Shown: positions 49,801 to 58,308, numbered from the stretch's first letter. The stretch is DNA of 64,000 bases from Actinoallomurus iriomotensis (GCF_030269445.1 NZ_BSTJ01000011.1:248001-312000); one strand, 5' to 3'. Program-made: numbers and translations. The notes: a model not told the origin generated them from the letters alone.

Positions 49801-50443
49801 GATCGAGCCGGGGGAGACGGTCGCGCTCGTCGGCGCCACCGGCGCGGGCAAGTCGAGCCTGGTCAAGCTGCTGGCGCGCTTCTACGACCCGCAGGGGGGC
49901 CGGATCGTCGTCGACGGCCACGACCTACGCGACCTCGACCTGGACGCCTACCGGCGGCAGCTCGGGTACGTCCCGCAGGAGACCTTCCTGTTCCGCGGCA
50001 CCGTGCACGACAACATCGCGTACGGGCGGCCGGACGCCTCCGCCGCCGAGGTCGAGCGGGCGGCCCGCGCCGTCGGCGCGCACGACCTGATCATGCGGTT
50101 GCCCGGCGGCTACGACCACGAGATCGCCGAGCGCGGCGCCACCCTGTCGGCCGGGCAGCGGCAGCTCATCTGCCTGGCGCGCGCCGAACTGGTCGACCCC
50201 GCGATCCTGCTGCTCGACGAGGCCACCGCCAACCTCGACCTCGCCACGGAGGCCCGCGTCACCCGGGCGATGAACAGCGTCGCCGCCGGGCGCACGACCG
50301 TACTGATCGCGCACCGGCTCCAGACGGCCCGGCACGCCGACCGGATCGTCGTGATGGCGCACGGCCGGGTGGTCGAGGACGGCACGCACGACCAGCTCCT
50401 GCGCGACCGCGGCCAGTACGCCTCCCTGTGGCAGGCGGCCTGA
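46823..50443 (+). CDS. Double ABC exporter: two half-transporters fused in one chain
   Basis: A 1206-residue protein made of two complete TMD-NBD halves. Half 1 (residues 1-590) has six helices, then Walker A GASGSGKST near 376, signature LSGGQ near 480 and Walker B ILVLDDATSAVD. Half 2 (about 640-1206) has six helices, then Walker A GATGAGKSS near 1004, signature LSAGQRQL near 1108 and Walker B ILLLDEATANLD. The first NBD has Asp after Walker B (DDAT) where the second has the catalytic Glu (DEAT), so site 1 is degenerate as in heterodimeric exporters. These are usually two genes. It is coupled to marR and so is probably a multidrug exporter. Confidence 0.93.
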   Translation: MAERGGGPGVRGGWIRRMLPFVLRQRGSLVRTFIAGLIWAGVSTLVPVVERHVVDDVILASRAPLTPWLVLLFALGTVGFVAARTRRFNSSKVMLEVAYGLRGAIHRELQRLDLQAHNGMATGQLVSRANSDISLVLTVLRVLPTLTSNLVLMVASLGVMFAFSPLLALISLVILPILVVGAYRMRTRLYPATWDMQQRTGDVAQVVDQAVTGVRVVKGFGQEQREFERLAGSASDLYGSSMRAIRLSARYQPLLESIPTFGQVGVLALGGWLALNDKITVGTFLAFASYLVLLINPARLIARMLSAAPQARAGAERIFELLDTTPAVTDAPGARELPRLRGEISFENVRFGFWRSEPVLDGFDLRIAPGEVVALVGASGSGKSTAAHLLLRFHDPQEGTVRVDGHDVREVTLASLRSQIGMVFEESFLFSESLRDNIAYGRPDATDAEVEAAARAAEAHEFITRLPEGYDTIVGERGLTLSGGQRQRVALARALLSDPRILVLDDATSAVDAKVEESIHATLRRVLHRHTTLLVAHRRSTLRLADRIAVLDAGRVIDDGTHAELMGRCPLYRRLLSGEGDDLEPSPGPAARAEAGDGHRPGLGGAFAHDDMLRRVSALPPSRDLPEVDIARESQPESRFTLWRFLRPYRLPLGLGLLLVILDALAGVAGPYLSRDGIDQGVLTGSQRALFTAAGIFLGVALVDLAISRAVTLVAGRTGERLMFALRIRVWAQLQRLAVDFYDREMAGRIMTRMTTDVSAFSSLLQDGLISAVASLFTFVGVAVAMFVMSPVLTGATALVLIPLFVATVAFRRLSAEPYREARERIAIVNASLQESMAGVRESQAFTQENRRQREFKRITRSYTDARLAAQRLISLYFPFVDFLSDVAAVVVLALGYHMVRGHSLTPGELIAFVLYVNLFFSPIQQLSEVFDDWQQARVSMARIRDLMAEPVATPVAAAPVDPGPLHGAIRLEGVRFGYPGIEEEALREVDLTIEPGETVALVGATGAGKSSLVKLLARFYDPQGGRIVVDGHDLRDLDLDAYRRQLGYVPQETFLFRGTVHDNIAYGRPDASAAEVERAARAVGAHDLIMRLPGGYDHEIAERGATLSAGQRQLICLARAELVDPAILLLDEATANLDLATEARVTRAMNSVAAGRTTVLIAHRLQTARHADRIVVMAHGRVVEDGTHDQLLRDRGQYASLWQAA

Positions 50444-50462
50444 CGGCCCGTATGGTGGTCGC

Positions 50463-51338
50463 GTGTTGGTGTTGAGCCTGCTCGGCGCGATCGCGGCCGC
50501 CGTGTGCTTCGGGGTCGCGAGCGTGATGCAGGCGGTGGCGGCGCGCACGACCCCGGTCGGGGCGGGCGTCGATCCCCGGCTGCTGGTCCGTCTCCTCCGG
50601 CGCGTCCCGTTCGTGCTCGGCACCGGACTGGACATTCTCGGCTTCTTCGCCGAGCTGGCGGCGCTGCGGTCGCTGCCGCTGTTCGTCGTGCAGGCGGCGG
50701 TCGCGGCCAACCTCGCGGTGACGGCGGTGGTCGCGGTCCGCGTGCTGCACGTACGGCTCAGCGGGGCCGAGTGGGCGGCGGTCGCGGCGGTCTGCGCCGG
50801 TCTGGCCATGCTCGGGCTCTCCGCGGGCCACGAGAACCCGGCGGCGGTCAGCCTGCGGTTCAAGCTGGTGCTGCTGGGGTGCGTCGTGGTGGTCGGCGTC
50901 GGCGGCGCCGTGGCGGGACGGCTACGGGGCCGGGCCCGCTCCGCCGTGCTCGGCCTGGCCGCGGGCCTCGGCTTCGGGTTCGTCGCGATCGGCTCACGCG
51001 TGGTCCGCAGCCTGGCGCCGTGGGACCTGCTGCGCGATCCGGCGATGTACGTCGTCGCGGCCGGTGGCCTGGTGGCGTTCCTGTTCTTCACGACGGCGCT
51101 GCAGCGCGGCTCGGTGACCGTGACGACGGGCACCGTCGTGGTGGCCGAGACACTGGTGCCCGCCCTCGTCGGCGTGCTGCTGCTGGGCGACCGCACCCGC
51201 CACGGGTACGTGGGCCTCGCGGCGGCGGGTTTCGCGCTCGCGGTGGCCGGCGCCCTGATCCTCGCCCGCTTCGGCGAACCGCCGGCGGAGCCGGCCGAGA
51301 CCCCGGCCTCCCGGGGCTACGCCGGACGAGACTCGTAG
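50463..51338 (+). CDS. DMT/EamA-like multi-helix transporter
   Basis: A 291-residue integral membrane protein of about nine or ten helices that looks like a drug/metabolite-superfamily carrier (NIPA/EamA-like). It begins LLGAIAAAVCFGVASVMQAVA and the second half has VTVTTGTVVVAETLVPALVG. It follows the exporter by 19 bases, so it may share its transcript. The substrate is unknown. GTG 50463 is the start. Its last 22 bases overlap the end of the convergent gene. Confidence 0.8.
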   Translation: MLVLSLLGAIAAAVCFGVASVMQAVAARTTPVGAGVDPRLLVRLLRRVPFVLGTGLDILGFFAELAALRSLPLFVVQAAVAANLAVTAVVAVRVLHVRLSGAEWAAVAAVCAGLAMLGLSAGHENPAAVSLRFKLVLLGCVVVVGVGGAVAGRLRGRARSAVLGLAAGLGFGFVAIGSRVVRSLAPWDLLRDPAMYVVAAGGLVAFLFFTTALQRGSVTVTTGTVVVAETLVPALVGVLLLGDRTRHGYVGLAAAGFALAVAGALILARFGEPPAEPAETPASRGYAGRDS

Positions 51339-51856
51339 ACGGCGCCGGCGAAGGGCAGCGCGCCGCCGGTGTCGCGTTCGGACTGGGGCGCCAGGCCCGC
51401 CGAGACGGCCCAGGCGTCGACCAGCCCGGCGGGCCAGGGAGCCTGCCCGCCGGTGAGCAGGACGACCGTGCCGCCGGGGCTGACGGCGCGGCCCAGCTCA
51501 CGGACGGTGTGCCGGGGGAACGGGAACGTCTGCGGGTCGAGCCGGCAGACGAGCACGTGCGCGGCCGAGTCGGAGAACGGAAGGTCGATGCCGATGTTCG
51601 CGACGATCGGGGCGACCGCCGAACGCTGCCCGGCCCGGCGCAGCGCCCGGCGCAGGGCGCGCGCCCCGCGCCGTCCGGGCACGGTCGCCTCGACGGGCAG
51701 TCCGTCGACGACCAGCCGGGCGGCGAGGTCGTGCAGCTGCGCGCCGACCAGCCGGACCGGCCCGGTGCCGGCCGCCGCGGCCGTGGCGAGCAGACTGCCG
51801 AGAGCGACCTCGTCGAGCCGGCTCCAGCCGGTCTCGGCCGCCGCCGGGCTGTTCAT
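51317..51856 (-). CDS. Hypothetical protein resembling the C-terminal part of a SAM methyltransferase
   Basis: A 179-residue protein. A central strand/turn 'LGRAVSPGGTVVLLTGGQAPW' type region looks like the later strands of class I methyltransferases, but no GxGxG motif I is present, and the N-terminal half is instead Ala/Arg-rich (ALRRALRRAGQRSA). It could be a degenerate or unusual methyltransferase-like protein. It is convergent with the DMT gene (22-base overlap) and divergent from the flavin oxidase. There is no clear ribosome site at ATG 51856. Confidence 0.5.
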   Translation of the reverse strand: MNSPAAAETGWSRLDEVALGSLLATAAAAGTGPVRLVGAQLHDLAARLVVDGLPVEATVPGRRGARALRRALRRAGQRSAVAPIVANIGIDLPFSDSAAHVLVCRLDPQTFPFPRHTVRELGRAVSPGGTVVLLTGGQAPWPAGLVDAWAVSAGLAPQSERDTGGALPFAGAVYESRPA

Positions 51857-51868
51857 GGCGTGTGGGGG

Positions 51869-52014
51869 GACGAAAGGGCGGTGTGGGGGTGGTGGGTCAC
51901 CGAACCCCTCCTATGTCGCAAGTTTATGTGCAAGGTGCATACGTATCCTAATATGCGCCTTTCGGCCCGGCCAGACGAGATGCGGCCGACTTCGGCCTCA
52001 TACAGGATGAGTTC
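51869..52014. promoter_or_regulatory. Divergent promoter region with palindrome ATACGTAT
   Basis: AT-rich centre at 51918-51955. ATACGTAT (51939-51946) is a perfect palindrome inside the wider dyad GCAT...ATGC (51937-51955). TAATAT at 51949-51954 could be the -10 of the oxidase gene. Confidence 0.4.
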
Positions 52015-53109
52015 ATGCGGCACGTTGATGTGGCAGTGGCAGGACTCGGGCTCTCCGGGGCGGCGGTCGCCTGGGCGGCGACGCGGCGCGGGCACACGGT
52101 GGCGGCGTTCGAGGCGTACGCGCCGGGTCACCGGCGCGGCAGCTCGCACGGGCACGCGCGGATCTACCGTCGCGCCTATCTCGACCCGTTCTACGTCGAG
52201 CTCACCGGCCGGGCCGGGCGGCTGTGGGAGCGCCTGGAGATCGAGGCCGGCGAGCGTCTGCTCGACCGGGTCGGCGGCGTCGACCACGGGCCGGGCCGCG
52301 AACCGGAGCGCATGGCGGCGCTGCTGCGCGAGCACGGGGTCGCCGCCGAACTGCTCGACCCGGCCGACGCGGCGGCCCGCTGGCCCGGAATCCGCTTCAC
52401 CGGCCCGGTCGTCCACGACCCGGAGGGCGGGGTCGTCGACCCCGAGGCGACGATCGCCGCGATGACCCGGCTCGCGGCCACCGAAGGCGCCGCCGTCGCG
52501 CACGAGACGCCCGTACGTGACCTGGAGCCGGACGAAGACGGGGTGCGGTTCCGCGCCGGCGCGGACACCTGGCAGGCGCGGACCCTCGTCGTGGCGGCGG
52601 GCGCCTGGACCGGTCCGCTGCTCGGCGGGCTCGTCCCGCTGCCACCGCTGACCGTCACCCAGCAGCAGGTCTTCTTCTTCGCGCCGCGCGAGCCCGGCCC
52701 CTGGCCGACGATCGTGCACGGCTCGTCGGAGGAGGCGCTGGAGATGTACGCGCTGCCCGAAGGACCCTGGGTCAAGCTCGGCGAGCACCTGCGGGGCACA
52801 GTCACCACCGCCGACACCCGCGACTTCACCGTGGACCCGGAGGCACGCGAGCGCGCGCTCGCGTACGCGCGGGAGTGGCTGCCCGGCGTCGACCCGGTTC
52901 CGCGCTCCGAGACGACGTGCCTGTACACCTGGGCGCCGGGGGAGGACTTCGTGCTCGACCGGCAGGGCCCGATCGTCGTCTGCTCGCCCTGCTCGGGGCA
53001 CGGCGCGAAGTTCGCCCCGCTCATCGGCGAGCTCGTCACCGACCTGCTGGAGGGCGCACCGCCGATCGACCGGTTCGCCCTCCGGCCGCCGCGTTCGACG
53101 AGTAGGTGA
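52015..53109 (+). CDS. Sarcosine oxidase / N-methyltryptophan oxidase-like flavoenzyme
   Basis: A 364-residue FAD amine oxidase of the MSOX/SolA group. The N-terminal dinucleotide fold has VAVAGLGLSGAAVAW, followed by SSHGHARIYRRAY, the His-Arg segment of the family. The covalent-flavin Cys lies in CLYTWAPGEDFVLDR, and the C-terminal flavin contact is SGHGAKFAP. It would demethylate or oxidise small N-methyl amino acids with oxygen, releasing hydrogen peroxide. ATG 52015 is the family-typical start. The neighbours do not reveal the substrate. Confidence 0.9.
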   Translation: MRHVDVAVAGLGLSGAAVAWAATRRGHTVAAFEAYAPGHRRGSSHGHARIYRRAYLDPFYVELTGRAGRLWERLEIEAGERLLDRVGGVDHGPGREPERMAALLREHGVAAELLDPADAAARWPGIRFTGPVVHDPEGGVVDPEATIAAMTRLAATEGAAVAHETPVRDLEPDEDGVRFRAGADTWQARTLVVAAGAWTGPLLGGLVPLPPLTVTQQQVFFFAPREPGPWPTIVHGSSEEALEMYALPEGPWVKLGEHLRGTVTTADTRDFTVDPEARERALAYAREWLPGVDPVPRSETTCLYTWAPGEDFVLDRQGPIVVCSPCSGHGAKFAPLIGELVTDLLEGAPPIDRFALRPPRSTSR

Positions 53110-53160
53110 CCGATCGGCGGTTCCGTCGTGAACGCTCGATCTTTCGGCCACACTGATCTC

Positions 53161-53523
53161 ATGGACAAGGAACGGGTGGCCGCGTGGATCGACGGCTACG
53201 AGCGAGCCTGGCGTACCCCCGGCACCGAGCCGCTGGCCGGGCTCTTCACCACGGACGCCACCTACCGGCAGGGCCCGTACGACGAACCCCTGACCGGTCT
53301 GCCGGAGATCGAGGAGATGTGGGACGAGGAGCGCACCGGTCCCGACGAGGTCTTCGAGATGACCAGCGAGATCGTCGCGGTCGACGGTGACACGGCCGTG
53401 GTGCGGGTGGAGGTGACGTACGGCGAGCCGGACCACGAGGAGTTCCGCGACCTGTGGATCATGCGCTTCGCCGAGGACGGCCGCTGCCGCTCCTTCGAGG
53501 AATGGTGGTCCGCGCCGGACTAG
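53161..53523 (+). CDS. SnoaL-like (NTF2-fold) protein
   Basis: A 120-residue NTF2-fold protein: helix WIDGYERAWRTPGTEPLAGL, FTTDATYRQGPYDEP, then the strands VAVDGDTAVVRVEVTYG and WIMRFAEDGRCRSFEEWW. Such folds act as cyclases, isomerases or ligand carriers. ATG 53161 begins the domain; the frame is open 33 bases upstream. It follows the flavin oxidase by 51 bases. The function is unknown. Confidence 0.8.
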   Translation: MDKERVAAWIDGYERAWRTPGTEPLAGLFTTDATYRQGPYDEPLTGLPEIEEMWDEERTGPDEVFEMTSEIVAVDGDTAVVRVEVTYGEPDHEEFRDLWIMRFAEDGRCRSFEEWWSAPD

Positions 53524-53526
53524 GCC

Positions 53527-55017
53527 CTAGGAACCCGCGCCTCCGGGAGGGACGACCGGCAGACCCGACGGGGCGCCCGCCTCGATGAGCTTGGTCAGCG
53601 CGTCGGTGTCCAGATGGTGTTCGACGAGGTCGCCGAGGGCGTCGAGCTGGGCCTCGCGCAGCGCGGCGAAGTCGGTGTCCGGCGCGGGCGTGAAGTCGCG
53701 TCTCGCCGTACGCGCGACGTCGGCGAGGAACGCCCGGCGGAAGCCGTTGTTCTCCAGGGCCCCGTGCCAGGTCGTCCCCCACACGGAACCCTCGCGGCAG
53801 CCGTCGAGGAACGGCTCGCCGCCCTCCACCGCGACGATCCCGTGGTGGATCTCGTACGCCTCCACCGGCTCGCCGTACGCCGAACCGGCCGGCCGGCGCA
53901 GCGTCTTCTCCGGGGCGAACTCCACGCGCGCCGGCAGCAGGGACAGCCCCGGGACGGCGCCGGCGCAGGACTCCACGTCGTCGAGGATCTCCCGCGCCAT
54001 CATCTGGTAGCCGCCGCAGATGCCGAGCACCGGCTGCCCGGCGCGGGCGCGGCGGACGATCTCGGCGGCGAGACCGCGCTCGTGCAGCCAGCCGAGGTCG
54101 GACACGGTGGCGCGCGAACCGGGCAGCACGACCAGGTCGGCGTCGGCGAGCTCGCCCGGCGTCGTGGCGTACGACACGACCACGCCGGGTTCGGTCGCCA
54201 GCGCGTCCACGTCGGTGAAGTTGGAGATCCGCGGCAGCCGTACCACCGCCACGCGAAGGGTCCCCTCGCCCGCGCGCGGCGCCGTACGGCGTCCGTCCAG
54301 GGCCAGGGAGTCCTCGACGTCGAGGCCGAGCCCCTCCAGCCAGGGCAGCACGCCGTAGACGTCCCGGCCGGTCAGCGCGCTGATCTGGGCCAGGCCCGGA
54401 GCGAGCAGCTCCGGAGCGCCGCGGAACTTGTTGATGACGAAACCGGCGACGAGTCGCTGGTCCTCCGGTTCCAGCAGCCCGACCGTCCCGTACAGCGCGG
54501 CGAACACCCCGCCGCGGTCGATGTCGCCGACGACGATCACCGGCAGGTCGGCGGCGCGGGCCAGTCCCATGTTCGCCAGGTCGCCGCGCCGCAGGTTGAT
54601 CTCGGCGGGGCTCCCGGCGCCCTCGCAGATCACCACGTCGTACTCCGCGCGCAGCCGGGCCAGGCTCGCCGTGACGACCTGGCGCAGCCGCGCCCGGTGT
54701 TCGCCGTATCCCAGGGCGTCCACCTCGGCGACCGGGCGGCCGAGCACGACGACCTGGCTGCGGCGGTCGGAACCGGGCTTGAGCAGCACCGGGTTCATGT
54801 CCGCGGTCGGTTCGACGCGGGCGGCGGCGGCCTGCATGACCTGCGCCCGCCCGATCTCCGCGCCGTCGGCGGTGACCATGGAGTTCAGCGACATGTTCTG
54901 CGCCTTGAACGGCGCGACGCGTACGCCCTGGCGGGACAGCCAGCGGCACAGCCCGGCCGTCAGCACGCTCTTGCCCGCGTCGGAGGTGGTCCCGGCGACC
55001 AGCAGCGCGCCCTTCAC
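53527..55017 (-). CDS. cobQ: Cobyric acid synthase
   Basis: A 496-residue glutamine-dependent amidotransferase of cobalamin synthesis. It adds amide groups to adenosylcobyrinic acid a,c-diamide to make cobyric acid. The N-terminal ATP-binding domain starts [20 protein letters not shown] and has [18 protein letters not shown]-type [11 protein letters not shown] and NPVLLKP. The C-terminal class I glutaminase domain has the nucleophile Cys in GICGGYQMM and ends with a YEIHHG segment typical of CobQ. It overlaps cobD by four bases, so the two are translationally coupled. Confidence 0.96.
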   Translation of the reverse strand: MKGALLVAGTTSDAGKSVLTAGLCRWLSRQGVRVAPFKAQNMSLNSMVTADGAEIGRAQVMQAAAARVEPTADMNPVLLKPGSDRRSQVVVLGRPVAEVDALGYGEHRARLRQVVTASLARLRAEYDVVICEGAGSPAEINLRRGDLANMGLARAADLPVIVVGDIDRGGVFAALYGTVGLLEPEDQRLVAGFVINKFRGAPELLAPGLAQISALTGRDVYGVLPWLEGLGLDVEDSLALDGRRTAPRAGEGTLRVAVVRLPRISNFTDVDALATEPGVVVSYATTPGELADADLVVLPGSRATVSDLGWLHERGLAAEIVRRARAGQPVLGICGGYQMMAREILDDVESCAGAVPGLSLLPARVEFAPEKTLRRPAGSAYGEPVEAYEIHHGIVAVEGGEPFLDGCREGSVWGTTWHGALENNGFRRAFLADVARTARRDFTPAPDTDFAALREAQLDALGDLVEHHLDTDALTKLIEAGAPSGLPVVPPGGAGS

Positions 55018-55925
55018 CGGCCACGCCCGAACGCGAGACGGACACCCGCCGCGAGGCCGGCGGCGGCGAGGCCGACCGCGCGGGACAGCCGGACGGCGCG
55101 GCGGATGTCATCGGGCTCGGGCGGACGGCCGTCGCCGAGTGCGGGCCGGTGCTCGACGCGGTCGCCGTAGACGTTGACGCCGCCGAGCCGCACGCCGAGC
55201 GCGCCGGCGAAGGCCGCCTCGCAGCGGCCGGCGTTCGGGCTGGGGTGCGCGGCGCCGTCGCGGCGGAGCACGCGGTACGCCTCGCGCGGCGAGCCTCCGA
55301 CGAGCGGCGCGCACACGACGGTGAGCAGCCCGGTGAGCCGGGCCGGCACCCAGTTGGCGACGTCGTCGGCGCGCGCGGCGGCCCAGCCGAAGTTGGCGTA
55401 GCGGGGGCTGCGGTGGCCGACCATCGCGTCCAGCGTGTTGACCGCGCGGTAGCCGAGCAGGCCGGGCCCGCCGAGAAGGGCGCCCCAGAACAGCGGCGCG
55501 ACCGCGGCGTCGGAGGTGTTCTCGGCGACCGACTCGACGGTGGCGCGCGCCAGCTCCTTCGCGTCGAGGGCGTCGGGGTCGCGCCCGCACAGGTGCGGCA
55601 GCCGGGCGCGGGCGGCCTCGACGTCGCCGGCCTCCAGCGCCGCCCGCATCGCCCGCCCCTCGCGCGCCAGGGAGGTGCCGCCGAGGACCGCCCAGGTCGC
55701 GGCGGCGACGGGCCCCGTACGGCCCCGGCTCACCGCTCCGAGCCCGGCCGCGCCGAGGACGCACAGCCCGGCGAACACCGCGCCGCGGACCTTGGAGTCG
55801 CCGTACAGCCGGCGTTCGAGGGCCGCCGCCGCCCGCCCGAACGCGGCCACCGGATGGCCGCGCCGCGGATCACCGGTCAGCGCGTCCAGCGTGGCCCCGG
55901 CCACCAGACCCCGAGCGATCGTCAT
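55014..55925 (-). CDS. cobD: Adenosylcobinamide-phosphate synthase
   Basis: A 303-residue membrane protein of the CobD/CbiB family, which attaches the aminopropanol phosphate arm to cobyric acid. Landmarks are [17 protein letters not shown] at the start, [40 protein letters not shown] and [15 protein letters not shown]. Helices are interspersed. It ends four bases inside cobQ, forming an operon cobD-cobQ. I looked for a cobalamin riboswitch upstream, but the gap to the next gene is only about 54 bases and shows none. Confidence 0.95.
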   Translation of the reverse strand: MTIARGLVAGATLDALTGDPRRGHPVAAFGRAAAALERRLYGDSKVRGAVFAGLCVLGAAGLGAVSRGRTGPVAAATWAVLGGTSLAREGRAMRAALEAGDVEAARARLPHLCGRDPDALDAKELARATVESVAENTSDAAVAPLFWGALLGGPGLLGYRAVNTLDAMVGHRSPRYANFGWAAARADDVANWVPARLTGLLTVVCAPLVGGSPREAYRVLRRDGAAHPSPNAGRCEAAFAGALGVRLGGVNVYGDRVEHRPALGDGRPPEPDDIRRAVRLSRAVGLAAAGLAAGVRLAFGRGR

Positions 55926-55979
55926 GGGACGACCTTAGAGCGACCGGCAACAGGAAACACCTGAGGCGTCGCGCTTCGG

Positions 55980-56576
55980 TCAGCCGACCGGCGGCCCCTG
56001 GCGCTGCCGGGTGGCGCGCGTTGGCGGCCGGAGCAGCATCCACCGGTGCCCGAACGGGTCGACGATCACCGAGCCGCGACCGTAGGGCTGGTCGGCCGGC
56101 TCCCGCTCCACCGAGGCGCCGTGGCTCCGGGCCCGCTCGGTCGTGGCGTCGACGTCGTCGACCTCCAGGTGGAGTGTGTGGCTGAACGTCGTGGGGGAAT
56201 CGGGCGCACGCACGGGCACGTCGGGCCAGAGGTCGGAGGCTTCGGCGAACATCAGCACCGCGTCGCCGATGCCGACCTCGGCGTGGCCGATCGTGCCGTC
56301 CGCGTTGACATGGGGCTCGCCGCGGCGCTGTGCGCCGAATACCTCGACGTACCAGTCCATGGCGCGCCGGGCGTCGGACACGACGATGTAGGGGGTCAGC
56401 GCCGGAGGCCGGGCGGGCTCGCGCTCGACCGGGGCCGCGACGGTCTGTTGGGACATGGTTCCTCCTGGGTGTGCGAGGACCTCCCGGGTCAGCCGCAGCC
56501 GCAGGCGCCCGGCGAAGTCGGGATCGGGATCGACCGGCGTGATGGGCTCGCGCAGAGCCTCGAACGGATCCGTCAT
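55980..56576 (-). CDS. VOC-family (glyoxalase-like) protein partnered with ECF sigma
   Basis: A 198-residue protein. The first 40 residues (DPFEALREPITPVDPDPDF, then RLRLRLTREVL) form a short helical segment common in actinobacterial sigma-linked VOC proteins. The rest is a single VOC domain with LTPYIVVSDARRAMDWYVEV, GEPHVNADGTIGHAE, HLEVDDVDATTERA and VIVDPFGHRWML. It overlaps the sigma gene by four bases. An internal ATG at 56456 has a very strong AGGAGGAACC site and could give a shorter form containing only the VOC domain. Its enzymatic or binding role is unknown. Confidence 0.85.
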   Translation of the reverse strand: MTDPFEALREPITPVDPDPDFAGRLRLRLTREVLAHPGGTMSQQTVAAPVEREPARPPALTPYIVVSDARRAMDWYVEVFGAQRRGEPHVNADGTIGHAEVGIGDAVLMFAEASDLWPDVPVRAPDSPTTFSHTLHLEVDDVDATTERARSHGASVEREPADQPYGRGSVIVDPFGHRWMLLRPPTRATRQRQGPPVG

Positions 56577-57094
56577 CGCGAGCCCTCCTCTCCCTCATGG
56601 ATCCGGCGGAACGCGGCCCGGGCCCGGACCAGCAGCGCCTCGGTGGCGTGCACGGTGCGGTCCAGGTGCCGGGCCACCTCGGGCACCGGCAGCCCGTCGA
56701 GGTAGCGCAGCGTGAGCGCGGCCCGGTGGTGCGCGCCGAGACGGTCGAGCACCTCACGAGCACGGATCCGGTCGACGGCCGTCTCCCATGGGTCGTCGAC
56801 GCGGGCCGGCTCGGCGTCCAGCAGGCGCAGCCCGCGTTGCTCCCGCTCGACCCGCCGCCAGTGGTCGGCGAGTTTGTGCCGGGCCACCCCGATCAGCCAC
56901 GGGATCGACGGATCGGGCGCGCCCGGTTTGCGGCTCGCGTGCACGGCGGCCAGGAACGACTCGGCCGTGAGGTCCTCGGCCAGGCCGGTGTCGCCGCAGC
57001 GGGCCAGCAGGTAGCCGTAGACGTGCGGCAGCGCATCGTCGTACAGCTTCAACAGCCCGAACGCCGGGTCGGGCCGAACCTGCGGGTCCGTCAC
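56573..57094 (-). CDS. ECF-type RNA polymerase sigma factor
   Basis: A 173-residue ECF sigma. Region 2 has LLKLYDDALPHVYGYLLARC, DTGLAEDLTAESFLAAV and WLIGVARHKLADHWRR. Region 4 has LGAHHRAALTLRYLDGLPV followed by EVARHLDRTVHATEALLVRA. The GTG 57094 start is chosen at the first in-frame codon before the conserved region. The downstream VOC-like gene overlaps by four bases and may be a regulator or product of the same response. No anti-sigma factor is adjacent. Confidence 0.9.
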   Translation of the reverse strand: MTDPQVRPDPAFGLLKLYDDALPHVYGYLLARCGDTGLAEDLTAESFLAAVHASRKPGAPDPSIPWLIGVARHKLADHWRRVEREQRGLRLLDAEPARVDDPWETAVDRIRAREVLDRLGAHHRAALTLRYLDGLPVPEVARHLDRTVHATEALLVRARAAFRRIHEGEEGSR

Positions 57095-57189
57095 ACTTTC
57101 ATCGTCGTCCGGGCAGCCGACGCTCCAACGGGTCAGTGCCGAACTTTTTCCGACCGTGGGTGCCGAACATCGTGCGCCGGGTGATGTTG

Positions 57190-57546
57190 TCACGGCTGGT
57201 CGGCGGGCCGGTCGTCGTAGGCCGCGCGGGCGGCGTGGACGCGGGCCGCGTTGGTCAGGGACCAGTCGGCGATCGCGGTGGTCAGGGTGCCGGCCTCGAC
57301 GCCGAGGTCCGTGAGCGCGTACTCGACGCGCGGGGGGATGGTCGGGTAGACGGTGCGGCTGATCAGCCCGTCGCGTTCGAGGTTGCGTAGCGCCTGGGTG
57401 AGGGATTTCTGGGTCACGCCCTCGATGCGGCGGCGCAGCTCGGTGAAGCGCAGCGGCCGCTCGTGACGCCGGAGCAGGCCGAGGACATAGAGCGACCACT
57501 TGTTGGCCAGCACGTCCAGCACGGTGCGCGACGGACAGTCCTTCAC
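57190..57546 (-). CDS. HxlR-family transcriptional regulator
   Basis: A 118-residue winged-helix regulator with the signature CPSRTVLDVLANKWSLYVL, RFTELRRRIEGVTQKSLTQ and YALTDLGV. GTG 57546 gives the usual length and the Cys near the N-terminus; the frame remains open upstream but there it runs antisense to a reductase fragment. These proteins usually control a divergent reductase gene. Here that gene survives only as its C-terminal end (57553-57771), so the regulator's upstream sequence has been replaced. Confidence 0.85.
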   Translation of the reverse strand: MKDCPSRTVLDVLANKWSLYVLGLLRRHERPLRFTELRRRIEGVTQKSLTQALRNLERDGLISRTVYPTIPPRVEYALTDLGVEAGTLTTAIADWSLTNAARVHAARAAYDDRPADQP

Positions 57547-57552
57547 CGCCAG

Positions 57553-57771
57553 ATCTCTCCCGAGGAGCACCGGGCGGCGATGATCCGAGTAGGCGTGCCC
57601 GAGACCGTCGCGGCCTCCAACGCCCAGGTGTTCGGCCTGATCGCCGAAGGCGATGCGGCGTGGCTGTCCGACGACGTGGCGTCGATCACCGGCGATCCGC
57701 CGCGCAGCCTGCACGCCTTCATCGCCGATCACATCACCGCCTTCACGATCAGCCGTTTCCGTCACCGATGA
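57553..57771 (+). pseudogene. NmrA-like NAD(P)-binding reductase, C-terminal remnant
   Basis: The frame encodes 72 residues (SPEEHRAAMIRVGVPETVA, then EGDAAWLSDDVASITGDPP and SLHAFIADH) that match the end of NmrA/azoreductase-type proteins, which normally have about 280 residues. The Rossmann domain is missing, and the remnant begins six bases from the HxlR start codon. A deletion must have joined the reductase tail to the regulator. The tail overlaps the convergent SnoaL-like gene. Confidence 0.65.
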
Positions 57772-58201
57772 GTTCCTGAAGCCTACCCAGCGCGCGGGCC
57801 CCGGCGATGACGTCCGCGTAGTCCCGGCTGTGCCGGATCAGGCCGTCGCGGATGGTCATGACCACGATGTAGGCGCTCGACAGCCGTTCGCCGGACTCTC
57901 GTACCCGGCGGTGGAGCGTGAACTCGGCGACGACGACTTCGGGGTCCGTGGTCTCATGCACCGTCACCTGGTCGACGCCCTCGATCCGCCACACCTTCTC
58001 GGCGGACTTGAAGCGCGTGCGGAAGACCTCCCGCCCCTGCGACGTGCGCGGAATCCCGGGCGGCGCGAACGGGATCTCGATCACGGCGTCCTCCGCGTAG
58101 AGGTCCGCCAGCTCGTCGTAGGCGCCGCGCGAACTGACCTCGAGAAAGCGGCGCGTGACCTCCAGCGCGGACCGCGCGGCGGTGGAGTCCTGCATCGACA
58201 T
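57749..58201 (-). CDS. SnoaL-like (NTF2-fold) protein
   Basis: A 150-residue NTF2-fold protein with VTRRFLEVSSRGAYDELADL, YAEDAVIEIPFAPPGIPR, then VVVAEFTLHRRV and the strand YIVVMTIRDGLIRHSRDY. It is probably a ketosteroid isomerase-like ligand-binding or catalytic protein. It is divergent from a TetR regulator across 107 bases that contain an imperfect dyad AAGCGG...CCGCTT (58226-58247), a possible shared operator. Confidence 0.85.
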   Translation of the reverse strand: MSMQDSTAARSALEVTRRFLEVSSRGAYDELADLYAEDAVIEIPFAPPGIPRTSQGREVFRTRFKSAEKVWRIEGVDQVTVHETTDPEVVVAEFTLHRRVRESGERLSSAYIVVMTIRDGLIRHSRDYADVIAGARALGRLQELIGDGNG

Positions 58202-58308
58202 GACGATTTTCCTCCTGGGCGACTAAAGCGGAACGACCGCCCCGCTTCGACGGGGAAGATACGGAACGCGCGCCCCGGTTGTCAACGAGAGGACGGTAGG
58301 GTGAGCGG

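Noticed and set aside
55926-55979. Possible cobalamin riboswitch before cobD-cobQ
   Set aside because: The gap is about 54 bases, far too short for the roughly 200-base element, and no B12 box is visible.
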